Shown: positions 28,701 through 39,819 of the stretch, in pieces
Layout of the letters: every line of letters begins with the position of its first letter
Position numbering within the stretch: the first letter of the stretch is position 1
Notes under the pieces: model-generated
Seen by the model: the letters and a program-made list of their open reading frames with translations, nothing else
Told to the model about the DNA's origin: nothing
Database searches by the model: none
DNA from: Himantopus leucocephalus
Taxonomy: Eukaryota; Chordata; Aves; Charadriiformes; Recurvirostridae
NCBI GenBank assembly: GCA_003993805.1
Contig: RSEF01000012.1
Span: 1,105,731-1,169,730, forward strand
DNA length: 64,000 bases
Reading direction: 5' to 3'
Position numbers and translations under genes: made by a program

Positions 28701-30150
28701 GAAGTCTGCTTTTATCAGAGCTTGCTTTGGAGAGAGAACATGCTAAACCAAAGGTAGTTAACAAAAAATACGTGATCCATCAAAAGCAAGCTCCAGATGC
28801 TGCATTTTTGGCATCAGCAGCAAGAGGATCGAAGCAGCTGGGTGTTAGACCAGCTGTGTGGACTCTGTCCCTCTCCTCTCCCCACCGTGGCTCGGGGCAC
28901 AGTGTGCCTGTGCCCCAATGCGACACAGCCCGTAATCACATTCACATGTCGGGTCACACCAGGCGGGAGATGATGTGTGTGACCACATTAAAGAAGGGAA
29001 TTTTTTCCTTTGAGATTTCTTTGTTGACTTTAATAAAGGCTCCCTCTGGGCTTTCATGCTTCAAAGGAAAAGGGGAGAGCAACCATCTTCACACATCCTA
29101 ATTAACAACTTTTAATAATTGTTCTTGCATGCTGCTTTGGTTCTGCATCTTTCACACAGCTCAAAGGAAGTAAGACATTTCTGAAAGGGCTTAGAGAACG
29201 TCAGTGTCCTCCAGCCTCAATAAACCTCAGAAAGCCATGGTGCAGAGGTGGATATGCCAAAAGACTCACATGTAATCCCGTACGGATACAGCACTGACAG
29301 AGGCACACATGGGGGCGTGGGTAACCAGATACCATCTTCAGCAGAGTTTGTTTCTTAGGTTGGAGGATAATATTGCTTTGGTGGCCTCTCCTCTGTCCTG
29401 TAAGAGGACAGAGCGGAGCAGCTGTTCTGCTCTGAAGCTTATGTCGCTCTGTTTAAAGAACCCTTTGGGAGGTTAGCAAGGGAGCAGAGCAATCAATGTG
29501 CTAGCAACGCATGTCCCCATCGCCTCTGAGGTGCCTGGCATTGTAGAAGCAGAATCTCAGCACCTCCATGGAATCAGGATTCTGTATCCTACAGCGCGGT
29601 CCAGGAGGGACCAGGGAATGTCAGGACCTTATGGGAAGCCAGTGGAAAATAAGTTGGTTGCATACTTGGTATTTTCAAATGCCACTTGGAGCTCCAGCTT
29701 TCAGTAAGAATTAGAATTTCTCCCAACAGTGTGGCCACTGAAAAAAAATATATTTTTTCCATCTGCAGTTGTAAAATCAGTGCAACTCTCTGGCACTGAA
29801 GCCCTGTCTTTGGCGCTCCTGATGAAGACCTGCCATCAGTGCAGAATGCAGCCCCCCGTACGTGCCACCAGCACACCAGAGCTCCCGCCAGCTCGCACCA
29901 CTTCTTGCTTCAGCACAAGATACAAACTTAATGCACTGAACAAGCACACTAGGTCCTACTGATTGTAATATCTATTTCTCTTACTCATACAAGTCTGGGG
30001 TCTTGCACATGACATGGGCACTGCAGGCTTCCCCTAAATTACCTGTTCACACTCCAGATAACTTTTAAAGAATGGGTTCTGAACACAGAGAGAGGATGAC
30101 TTTTGGAAACCCATGAGGGATTTTTAAGTTACTTGCCAAACCTTATGACT
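25701..30150. other. Single-copy non-coding DNA
   Basis: No exon is recognisable. Open frames on both strands at 26490-27150 are long for this window but have no recognisable domain. The hydrophobic leucine run near 26760-26800 is preceded in frame by GTG and not by ATG. An 18-base T run lies at 27641-27658. A single N sits at 27710, with no duplicated flank visible. The TAAT-rich patch at 27121-27325 is listed separately. Confidence 0.55.
27121..27325. promoter_or_regulatory. Candidate conserved regulatory element (TAAT-rich)
   Basis: Six TAAT/ATTA-containing words fall within about 190 bases: GTAATTAACT, GAAATTAACC, GCTAATGAAG, CCAATTATGA, CTAATTATTT and GCTAATTGCA. They sit in otherwise mixed sequence that is neither a microsatellite nor a transposon. 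This texture is typical of developmental enhancers bound by homeodomain proteins in vertebrate gene deserts. No function is shown by the sequence itself. Confidence 0.22.
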
Positions 30151-30210
30151 CTCCACTCCCATGCAGGACTACGGTGTTCTCTCCACTCCCATGCAGGACT
30201 AGGGTGTTCA
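30151..30210. repeat. 30-bp tandem duplication (2 copies)
   Basis: The 30-base unit beginning CTCCACTCCCATGCAGGACT occurs twice head to tail, at 30151-30180 and 30181-30210. The copies differ at two positions (TACGG versus TAGGG, and the last base). No N separates them, so unlike the other duplications in this window this one looks biological. A looser repetition (CATCCTCGTAGCAATA and CATCCTTGTAACAATA) follows at about 30241-30285. Confidence 0.85.
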
Positions 30211-30982
30211 CACAGACACACATCCTCACACCAGTACCTTCATCCTCGTAGCAATATGATACCCTCATCCTTGTAACAATACCCTCTCAAGAATCTGACT
30301 GGTTGGGAACTCCCACATCCATTTTCTGTAAGGGCAAAGCCAAGTGCATGAGCTTCCCGTACAACATGAGTGGGATTACCCGGGCAGTTTGTCACTGTGC
30401 TATGTCTGTAAGTCATGTCCTGATACCTGAATGACAAAACTGTGCCTCTTCCCCCTTGAAAACAACCATGAAAAACTCCTGAGGTAAATGCAGAGATGTC
30501 ACCCCTTTCAGTGTGCTCAGCTGGAAGAAGGGCTCTGTAGTGCATCAAGAGTCACACAGGGTTTTCCTGCCTTTCCCTGCAACGGTCAACTTGCGTGTTT
30601 CCTGTCACCACTCAGTGGTGGGAAGGTGGCACTGGCATTTCACTTGGCAAGACAGCCTGTGCAGGACAGCTTGGAGCCCATCCTGAGTAGACTTCTTTAA
30701 AACCCTACTATATGCCGCCAGTCTTTGTTTGCCTGGAAACACTACGATGAGTATTTGAGCTACAGCCAAGAACACAAGACGTCCCAATGCCATTCACAAA
30801 ATATTTAGGCAGAAAAGGAGTGCAGTCCATTTAAATTTATAAGGGCAGCTGAGGCACTATTTCCGTGTCTTGCCTACAAAGAAGGTAAGTAAAAGAGTCC
30901 TCAAGCTGACACTGAGCAGAAACAAGAGAATCGGCAAAGTTTTCCAAGGGCTCCAGACCTGAGTAGCAAAGTATGAATATTG

Positions 30983-31012
30983 ATGGTATGGTATGGTATG
31001 GTATGGTATGGG
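30983..31012. repeat. GGTAT pentanucleotide microsatellite
   Basis: Five complete GGTAT units plus partial ends. It is a simple tandem array, probably length-polymorphic. It is too short to be satellite DNA. Confidence 0.95.
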
Positions 31013-34000
31013 GAAGACGCAGAGAACCTGCCATGAACGCACTGGGTTTAAGCTCATGCCCATTATGGCCTTGGGTAAACTAATGCTACATTTGTTAACC
31101 AATATGAAATGCAGGAGTCATAGGAGCCACATGTTTTCCATCCATTCCATGTGCTCCATCAGCTTGATGGAGTTAGATGATGCAGACAGACAGTCTGAGA
31201 TCTGGGTTAAATAAGTTGAACTGCTTTATTTTTCTCTTGGCATTGCAGTGTGCGCAAGAAATTCTCACAGGGTGGAACATCTGGAGCGCATTATTCATTA
31301 AGAGTGAAAGATGCTGTTGTGTTTGTGGAGGAACCAAGCACGCTTCTTGCGAGCATCTGACACAAACCAGAGTGACAATTAACGGCATGGCAGCTTTCTT
31401 TAAAGGATATTAGTTCTGCTTCATGTTAAATAAAACCTTCGTCAGCTTAGCTGACAGCACAGGTTTCCGAGAAGGCATTTTTCTAGCCCAGTAAGAGACG
31501 TGAAAGAGAGATTTGAAGTAGCACACTAGCATTTGTATGTGCAGCAATGGGAATTCCTACGTACAGTAGCGAGATGTAACTCTTGTCAGATTGAGAGCAC
31601 GGTAGGAACTAATGCTATGACTTCTATCTACACATAGATAATATTTTTCACCCAGCAGCTTGCTCATAGAACTAATTCAGAAATACAGTGTAGGTCAGCC
31701 AGAAATCTGTGGATTTGAGTCAAAATCTGATGAGCTGAAGCAGCAAACAAAAGGGTTTTCTATTCTCTAGTGGCCAGTGGCTCAGGCTCTTGCACAGAAT
31801 GTGGGAGTCCTGGACTGGGTCCCGTCTTTCCTTGCAGGACCTTTAGCTCAGCTCTCCTGGCTGCTGTATCCTAGCCCAGTTTTTCAGATACTTTTTGCTC
31901 TAGCTAAGACACCACATCCTCCAACAACCATCATGACACTGGTCTGTATCCTGCATGCAGGGCGTTTCTTTCCTGTAAGAACTCACCATGGAAAGGTAGG
32001 TGAAAAGGTGGACACAGAACTGGAAAGATAAGAAAGATGACTTCCCTGGAGGACAGATGGCAACAACATAAGTCACGAGAGGCTGCACGGGAATGGGGGA
32101 ACTTGAGGGATGACCCAGGGGATGCATAAAATAGAGATGAGACCAAAAAATGACTGAGGCACGACAGCCAGGCAATGATCCTCCTCACAATGATATCATC
32201 ACACAACCAACTACACCAGGTCCCTTGGAAGAAGAGAAGAGAAGGGAAGATAGGGAGCAAGGTCAGTGGGGGAAAAGGACTTATGAAGACAAAGCAAAAA
32301 TCCTTCTGCTCTTGGCTGATGATACCAGTGTCTCTCGCACCTCCCAGGTGGAAATCCTGGCAAACCACAGGTTTCTGTTAAAGCTTATATGTGCAGGTGT
32401 ATCTTGGCATACATTTGCCACTTTATACCAATGTCAAAACCACCATGTCAGCAATATCTTTTAACTCTTCAGCAAGCTACCTTTGTTTTCCTTTTCTGAG
32501 TATGATAAATGCAAGTAATTTGCTCTTGCCCGCTCTTCCAGAAATGAGAAAATAGCTTCTAGTAAGACACAGAACAATCTTATGTCAAAAAGCCTACTCC
32601 TTTTACCACGCTAACAGAAGAGTTACTTCAACTTCAGACAGAATGAACAAATAAATATGAGTTTTCAGACCATAATGGCAGAGAAGTGCTTCCACTCTAT
32701 GTGTACATCAATTATTTCCTTCTATTTAAATCCATGACTAATTACCCTTGGAAGCAAAATAGCTAACATGCAGTTGAGTACAGCCATCCCTTTTAATGTA
32801 ATCAAGAACCCATCTAGCTTGAAAATCACAGCAATTATCAATGAAGTGGAGGGTTGTACGGACCTAAGTCCTGCGGCAGAAAGTGCAGTGCGTTGTGGGG
32901 AGGCGAATTCCAGAGAGAAGGAAGGGGAATGTCCAGACCACGAACAAAAATACAATTGATAAAATTTTAGAGGCACTCATGAGTACTCAGGAAGATGCAG
33001 AGATTAGCGTTTGCCCCAGCCTACAAAGTCCTCTATTCAATTGTCAGTAACAATTTAATATTTGGAGTGAAAATGGTTTTTTGTGGAAACAAAGAAGAAT
33101 TTTCCTTCAGAAGGTAAATGAGGTATAAAACTCAAAGCCACCATAATTTAAAATGCCTTGGGATTACTTTTTCCTGCGCCAACATCTTCTGAATCAATTC
33201 TTCCTGCTTCTTAACACAACCTGGCTCATCACAAGATCTCTAAGCTGAACCCTGGAGTTCAAACGGATTTGTATGTGGAGCTTTGTACACCCATACACAC
33301 GGAGAAAGGCACATTGAGGAGACCACACACACACCGTACCACCTTTCTCAAGGGTTTCCCCCCCTCTACAACAATTAGAGCTGTCACACCACCTCACAAC
33401 ATTTCTTTGCCTCCTCTTGAATCCAGCTGACAAGCCATGTGCCCCGCAAAGCGCAGGGAAGCAGCCAAAGTATTGCTTCAGGCAATATTTCAAGATATTT
33501 GGCCATGGGTACTAATATGCAAACACAATTATAGTTTTTTGCCTTGTTACGATCGCGCAGACCTATCCCAATTTTGGCCTCCTTCCTTTCACTGGTTCGG
33601 AACAGGTTGGCTTTCAGAGAGAGGAGTTTGGACAGAAGGAGAGGGCCAGAAAGGTTTTCACTGCCCAGTTCCACACCTTCTCCCCCTCCAGAGACCGACA
33701 GTCAAAGTGTCACAAGAACCATAATGATGTTCATAAGGTGGCGCGGCAGGTAATTTCTTTTTTAACACCCATATGTTGGGAATACACCATATATGTTTAA
33801 CAGGAAACATACAGCTAAAACAAAGTCATATGTGGAAAAGAAGGTCCTTTACCTCATCAAGTCCGTGCAAGAGCTGAGGAGCATTAGTGGTTTCTATTAT
33901 AAATATTTTGCATTAGTCCTTTTGGAGGAGGCTCAATGTAATGGAAATTATCTATGTGGCTAAAAAAAATAGAGATGTCCATGAGTGTTCTTAATGCCTC

Positions 34001-37000
34001 TTTACACTATGCATCTCAACACACGACTTCTGAGGCAGAGAAAAAGACACAGCACTAAGAAGCACGTGTATTTGTGTGTATATATATAAAATATATATTC
34101 TCATTTCCAAAGACAAAGTCAGATCACCAGCGGATTCTTATATTTAACAAGCACTGCAAGAAGCCAAAAAAGAAGAGGTATTTGGTTAAGATAACCAATT
34201 AGGTTTTGGCATGGGTACTACGAAAACCTTAGATGCTATTGGCTATTGAGACTTTTCTCCTGAACGAGAAATCTTTGTTGCCCGTCAGAGAGAGTAGCAG
34301 CTCTGCAGGCTCACATGCTGTTCCGCAAAGATGGGAAGGCAGCAGGACGAGGAAGACAACCGCCTTGCCTTCAGCAGTTCTTCTCTATGCTTTCTCATCC
34401 CTCACTAGCTGTTGGCCAAAATTGATGTGAGACACAGAGAGGAATGGTATGCTATATACAGTATTTGGCTTTTGACAATACGGCAAATCACGACCAGAGT
34501 GCATCTTCTAAAAAATTCTCGTTTCTTAGATAAAAATTTCAGTTTACAATCAGAACTAATTTTCCACAACTCTACATAAGCCGTGACTTATCCCTGCCTG
34601 AAAGAGAACTGGAGGATTGTTTTCTGACCAAATACGCCATTAGAATTGTATATTACCTTGTTTGCAAATCTTCCTACAAACAGAGCAAGTTCAGGGCAAA
34701 AGCTTTGATATCTGTGTATCTAGGAAAAGTCAAAGCTTAATCCCAAGTGCACTACCGTCACCATGAAGCAGTTACACACCTCATCTCATACCTTTCCAGT
34801 TGAGTTATTTAGCAGGATACAGAAGACCTTTTGCTCTTTATAAATAAAATAGCTAAGAGACATGAGTTAGTACAGTTAGGTTTCTGAGTTTGCACTCAAG
34901 CCCTTAAATAAGCGAAGGAGAGTTTTAAGATGCAGGAAACCTTTGGTCCTGCCAGTAAGATGCAGCGTATTTTGCTTGCCAGTTTGTACATGTTTCAACA
35001 GCCTTCTGCCATGGTTTTGCATCTCTGGAACTTCAGGTTTAAACAAATCCAGGGTGCCACAGGGAAAACTAAAGCTGATGTAGAAGCAGCAAAGCCTGTT
35101 CATCTCCAAAAATCACTCCTGAGATTGTGAGCAGATGCAAAGATATCTTTGGAAACACTAAGTAGGGAGGTGAGGATGCTGGGAAGTGGGTGAAAAGGTG
35201 GTTTTATGTTCATTCCTTCATGCACACACATGGGATTCCTCTCGTGCAAGTCCCAACTGGGCAGGCACAGATCTCAGGCAGAAGTGGATGCTCCCAACCC
35301 CTCTTGGGTTCGCCAGGCTGTCTGCCGGGCAGGGCACTTTGCAGGTGGATCATAAGCTGGCAGAGTAGCCCATCTGAAATGAAGGGCAGGGAAGCAGCTC
35401 AGGAGATCATCTGCTCCAACTCTACACATCTAGAAGGCAGGACTGGGTGCCCAAATTCCCCCTGAATCCGCAAAAGCCACTGGGTCCAGTAGCTTTGCTA
35501 AACCAGTGTCACTGCGCCCAGCATCCAGCCACACTCCCCAGCTGGGCTGCCATGCACCAACACCGGCTCTGAGGGAACTCCCAGGGTGTCCAGCTCTGCT
35601 GGATCTCCACCTTGGTGAATTAAAACTCAAAGGAAAGATGAGCTTGGCTTTTGTTTTCTAAATAGACGTCTGAGTAATTTTGCTATGCTCTAATCACAGG
35701 AGTGAAGTTCATTTGTGTCCCACGGCCGTGGCTCATTTCTCTCCAGCAGATGACGAGAATGCCCCTGGGAGGTTCGAAGGGAGTGAGCTGCTCTTGCCAC
35801 AAGCCTGGTTGAACGCAGGTGGCAAACAAATGTACAGGCGAGAAAAAAGAAGTACAGAGACAAGGAGAGAGCAAGGGGGAGAGAAAAAAGGAGCAGAAAC
35901 CAGCAACAAGGCAGACTATGGCGGCAGGGGAACAGATTGAGGAAGAAAGAAAAGGAACAGGATAAATAGTGGGTTGTGGCAGCTGCGTGATGACAGGCAT
36001 TGGGATGAACGGACAGATACAAGATCCTGCAACAGTTGTGAACTAAAAGTTTACAAAGGCTCATTTCTTTCCCGCACTCCCACTTTACAGGACTTGAACT
36101 CAGGAAGAGAGAAAACCACAGACTCTGTGTCTGCTCAGCCTGACCGGGACATCCTTTAAGAACCAGCCAAAACCAAAAAGCGCTCCGATGTGTGACCGAG
36201 GGCCACGAAAAGCTCATGCAAGAGAGCAAATCCCAGGGGAGCCACCCATTTTCCCAGCGCTGGCTGGCTCAGAAAGAGGCTCCCTGGCCTCTGGGATGTT
36301 GGCCACAGGCACTGAAGAGCTTGCGCAGAATTAGCCCATGAATTGGGCATTAGCTCCGTCAACTGGACAAGCTCTCTCTTGTGGCTGGAGAGCCAAACAG
36401 CATTTATTTTACTCCAGTCAGGTTTGTAGGAGATCCCTCCTGGAGCAAATTAAACACCTTCTTTACCTCTTCTTTTTCTTCTTCTACCCTCTCATTTGAA
36501 AAAAAAAAAAAAAGCGCCAATGCATGCTCTGTTGTTACATACAAACGCCAAAGCAAGGACACGAGCATTGCCTTAGGACCCAGAGGTGAATTTTGAGCCA
36601 TTTCACTGCAGCAGAGGAACTGATAAGAGCGAAGTGGCTCACAGCCAGCAGGATTTATACCTGCACAAGCAACAACCAGCAGATTTCCATGCCATCACCA
36701 AAACTGCTCCAAGCAGTATATGCCTGTTCATAGGGAACAGGGAACATGGACCTGAAATGCTGGATTTGCTTCTTTTCTTCATTAGTGCTTATTTTGACTT
36801 TCTCTCCCAAGTAAATGGGCAAGTTTCACTACTGGCAGCTTAAGACACGATTTATTGCCAAGATGAAAAACTAATGTTCCCTTGCTATAGGCTTTATATT
36901 CAAAGCAGAAGGAAGAACACGGTTCAAGACTGCTAATGCAGCTGGCTGCTATAAAAAAAAAAAGTCTCCTCTAAGCTGGCTTTGATGCCAAACAAAAGAA

Positions 37001-38009
37001 ACGGCTAAAGGTTTTTCCCCAAATAATGTATCCTTTCATGAAACAGAAATTCCTCAATGGGAAAAGATGCAGGTAATCCTGGCACGAGCAACCTTCTGAA
37101 AAGCTATCTTTAGCTTTTTCTTTCATAGAAACTACAAATCTGTTTCCACGATGCTGTCCCATGGGGGCAGGGAGCACAGAAGCCATGAAGGTGCATTTCC
37201 CACAGGTGGAACTACCTTCCTAAGCAGCGCATCGTTACACAGAGAGGTGAAATGCAAAGCAAGTAGATGTTTGCACCGAGCATTTCTTTGTGCCTGGGTT
37301 TGCCTGGATGAAGGGAGATGGTTGCCTTTCCCCTAGGAGCTCTGCTCCCCTCCCATGCTACTGTGCAGCCGCTGTGCTGGGTTCCTTTCAGCAATTGGGA
37401 ATACTGGCTTCAAAATTGGTTTCCAGCTCTTAAGCCAACGCACAATCTTGTTCTTTTACATTTAATGGATTTAAAACAGTCAGGTTCCCTTCTAGTCCCA
37501 AATGCATATGCATTTCTTAATGTATTCAGCCTAAACTAACCCAGCTCTGATTCCTGAAAATATTTAAGGACACACTTAATTTAAAACATGTGAGCAGTCT
37601 CAGTGAGGTCAATGGTATTATGCTTGAATATAGCTGCTTTCTAACAGCTCCCAGCCATCCCTCTCCTCCCCTACAGCCCAAGACGAGGGCCAGGAAAACT
37701 CAGTAACAGCCAGTTTTGCCCCAGAAGAGCTTTGTGCGTGAGGACAAAAGGTAAACGGGAAACAGAGCAGTGAAGCAATTTGCCCCAACATCAGAAAGCA
37801 AGTCACTAACACAGCTGAGTACCAACAATCCAGGGTCCAATGGCTCCAATGTTCAAAGGGAACCATACGTGGGGCTTTCACATCATAGCATGTGGTAAAA
37901 GCTTTGGCCACAGCAGTGTTTTAACCACCCCTCTCCCCAAAATAGTCTTAGGAGGAATTAATGGCAAGTGAGGCCAGATTAGAGGCCTGAGGCGTGCTAG
38001 CTACACTGT
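31013..38009. other. Single-copy non-coding DNA
   Basis: No exon is recognisable. Small simple-sequence items are an AT dinucleotide-like stretch at 34077-34099, a purine-rich tract at about 35836-35900 and a 15-base A run at 36499-36513. Sequence around 32640-32850 is AT-rich with several TAAT cores and is not a repeat. A stretch near 35395-35420 (AGGAGATCATCTGCTCCAACT) resembles the CR1 3' block but is too short and isolated to call. Confidence 0.55.
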
Positions 38010-38016
38010 AGCACGC

Positions 38017-38564
38017 TTGAAGTCTTACACAGATGAGCCAGGGGCTCCTGAGGTAAGAGGAGCCAAGAGGCAAAGACCAGTGAAATACCTCAAAGGAACT
38101 ATGGGGTGTTCATCTAAGAAGGTGACATGGCCAACAGCCCAGCTGAAGGGCCTCTACTCCAATGCATGCAGCATGGGCAACCAACAGGGGGAGCTGGAAG
38201 GCAGCTTCCCACTAGAAAGCTATGCCCTGCTTGCCATTACTGAAACTTGGTGGGATGAATCCCATGACTGGAGTGCGGCTATTGACGCCTACAGGCTGTT
38301 AAGAAGGGACAGGCAAGGAAGGAGGCACAGAAGTGTTGCCCTCTACATCAAGAAATGGATAGAGTGTGAAGAGGTGTCTCTGAAGAGTAGCCACAAGCAA
38401 GTTGAAAGCTTATGAGTACCGAGACCGAGGCAACAAAGGGAACCTTGTGGTTGGTGTCTACTACAGGCTGCTCGATCAAGGGAGCCTTTGATGAAGCCTT
38501 CTTACTCCCGCTACAGAAGGCATTGCACTCACAGGCCCTCATCCTGCTGGGGGACTTCAACCAC
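38017..38564 (+). pseudogene. CR1 ORF2 endonuclease-domain pseudogene
   Basis: The frame from 38017 is open for 132 codons. Residues 47-56 read LYSNACSMGN, matching the start of the CR1 endonuclease with its metal-coordinating Asn. Residues 73-85 read AITETWWDESHDW, containing the catalytic Glu. A stop follows at 38413-38415. Endonuclease similarity continues in a second frame (RDRGNKGNLVVGVYY from 38420) and then a third (DEAFLLPLQKALHSQALIL into GDFNH at 38550-38564). At least two frameshifts and one stop therefore break it. The product would normally nick target DNA to prime reverse transcription; this copy cannot encode it. Confidence 0.85.
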
Positions 38565-38616
38565 GTCTTCATAGGAACACCTCTCCTATGAAGAAAGGCT
38601 GAGAGAGTTGGGGTTG

Positions 38617-38716
38617 NNNNNNNNNNNNNNNNNNNNNNNNNNNNNNNNNNNNNNNNNNNNNNNNNNNNNNNNNNNNNNNNNNNNNNNNNNNNNNNNNNNN
38701 NNNNNNNNNNNNNNNN
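38617..38716. other. Assembly gap (100 N)
   Basis: Exactly 100 Ns, the usual placeholder for a gap of unknown size. Both flanks are CR1 sequence on the plus strand (ORF2 C-terminus on the left, 3' terminal block on the right). The missing bases are therefore probably the few hundred bases of CR1 between those points, a region hard to place because it is highly repeated in bird genomes. Confidence 0.95.
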
Positions 38717-38775
38717 ACTAGATGATCTTCAAAGGTCCCTTCCAACCCAAACTATTCTACGATGCTATTCTATGA

Positions 38776-39566
38776 GATTATTGTAACAGCCTCCTCCAAA
38801 TAAACACAAGCTAAAAATAAAACCAGAGGACAGAGATCACATCTCGCCAAGAAGTGGATAAGCCACCCTCGCTGTAGGCACATAAAAGCAGGCCAGAGAG
38901 ATGTTTACGCTGGGTGATTTAGCGCATCTGAATTTGTCAAGTTGTTTGATAACTTCATACTCAAGAACATTTCTTTCCTCATTACAGAAACATCCTGACT
39001 TCCAGTAAAAAGTGTTGCTGGCACCGGAATTCCCCACATGCTGATTTCTGCACAGCGGAAAGCAGAGGAGTTTATCGCACAGAAAGAAAAGCCGTAGATG
39101 GATGGCAGTTTTCAATGAGTTTCTGGTGGGTCTCCCCTTCCCTTCTTCCACCCCTTAAAATGTGGTGGCTGTGCCCATGCAATATGGACAAGCTGGATTC
39201 TTTCTTTCCCCAGATTCCTGGCTGCAAAGCAAATATGCAATGCCAGCGCAGCGCTATTCTTCCGCTGCTGGTGCTCTGCAGGGAGACGGGATCCGATTTA
39301 CCCCAGAAGCTCTGCTGCTGTGTTTCAGCTCTACAGGGACACTCCTTAATCTGCACAAGGAATCCAAAGGACTTGAAACAATAAGAGAAAAGGAAATCAT
39401 TGTTTTAAGACACGTACTGAAATATTATTGTGTGGATGTACTTAACAGATGGGGAATGCGACAGCCAAATTCAGGCTCCCCTTGGTCAGTTTCTCAGAAC
39501 TGGGCTGCCCCATCCTTTCTGTGGGTAGAAAAACAGGAGGGGGATGATTTGCAAAAGCTTCCTCAC
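38776..39566. other. Non-coding DNA between CR1 and candidate exon
   Basis: Nothing recognisable. If the candidate exon at 39567-39690 (minus strand) is real, this interval is the beginning of the intron that follows it. A plus-strand open frame spans 39162-39740, but it has no recognisable domain and begins in frame with GTG, so I regard it as chance. Confidence 0.45.
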
Positions 39567-39690
39567 CCGCATGGAGAAGTGCCAGTAGCTGGGGTCTGCG
39601 GCCATGAAAGACCCCACCTGTACCAGGGTGATGCAGCCAAGGATTTCACAGGGCTTGGACGGGAAGGGCACCATCCGCATGGCCATATTC
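39567..39690 (-). CDS. Candidate internal coding exon, product unknown
   Basis: On the minus strand, 124 bases lie between a TAG acceptor (CTCTTTAAATAATGTAG, plus-strand 39691-39707) and a GTGAGG donor (39561-39566). The open frame has one leading base and 41 codons. It begins NMAMRMVPFPSKPC and ends AADPSYWHFSMR, and includes a short hydrophobic stretch (ILGCITLVQVGSFMA). About three quarters of third codon positions are G or C, against a more AT-rich background, which is a coding-like bias. Upstream the same frame hits a stop (TAA) before a second possible acceptor (TTTTCCCCAG, near 39710), so the nearer acceptor is preferred although its pyrimidine tract is weak. I do not recognise the family, and no partner exon was found in the window. 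It could be an exon of a large-intron gene, a lone pseudoexon, or chance. Confidence 0.3.
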
Positions 39691-39746
39691 CTACATTATT
39701 TAAAGAGTTCAGAAACCTCTGGGGAAAATGGTTGCCTTAAAAAAGA

Positions 39747-39819
39747 TAGTAAGAGACTGAAAGTGCAGATGCTGTATCCATTNTAGTAAGAGACTGAAAG
39801 TGCAGATGCTGTATCCATT
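39747..39819. repeat. 36-bp duplicate flanking a single N (assembly join)
   Basis: Positions 39747-39782 and 39784-39819 are identical 36-base copies beginning TAGTAAGAGACTGAAAGTGC, separated by one N at 39783. Perfect identity on both sides of an N indicates two contig ends that overlap and were not merged. The true genome very probably has one copy. Confidence 0.92.

Larger units (their letters stand above)
38010..38775 (+). mobile_element. CR1 LINE, internally deleted, interrupted by a gap
   Basis: Largest CR1 copy in the window. The 5' part encodes the N-terminal region and apurinic-like endonuclease of ORF2. From about 38565 to 38574 the sequence jumps to the ORF2 C-terminal region (EHLSYEERLRELGL at 38575-38616), so the whole reverse transcriptase segment is missing. 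A 100-N gap (38617-38716) follows. The conserved 3' end resumes at 38717 (ACTAGATGATCTTCAAAGGTCCCTTCCAACC) and finishes with degenerate ATTCTATG octamers near 38775. The exact 5' boundary is uncertain. The jump lies only about 50 bases from the gap, so it may be a real internal deletion or a misassembly between two CR1 copies. Confidence 0.92.

Noticed and set aside
35395..35420. CR1-like block AGGAGATCATCTGCTCCAACT
   Set aside because: About 20 bases of imperfect similarity with no terminal octamers and no further CR1 sequence on either side.
39162..39740. 192-codon open plus frame over the candidate exon
   Set aside because: The coding-like bias and splice donor are on the minus strand. 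The plus frame looks like a shadow.
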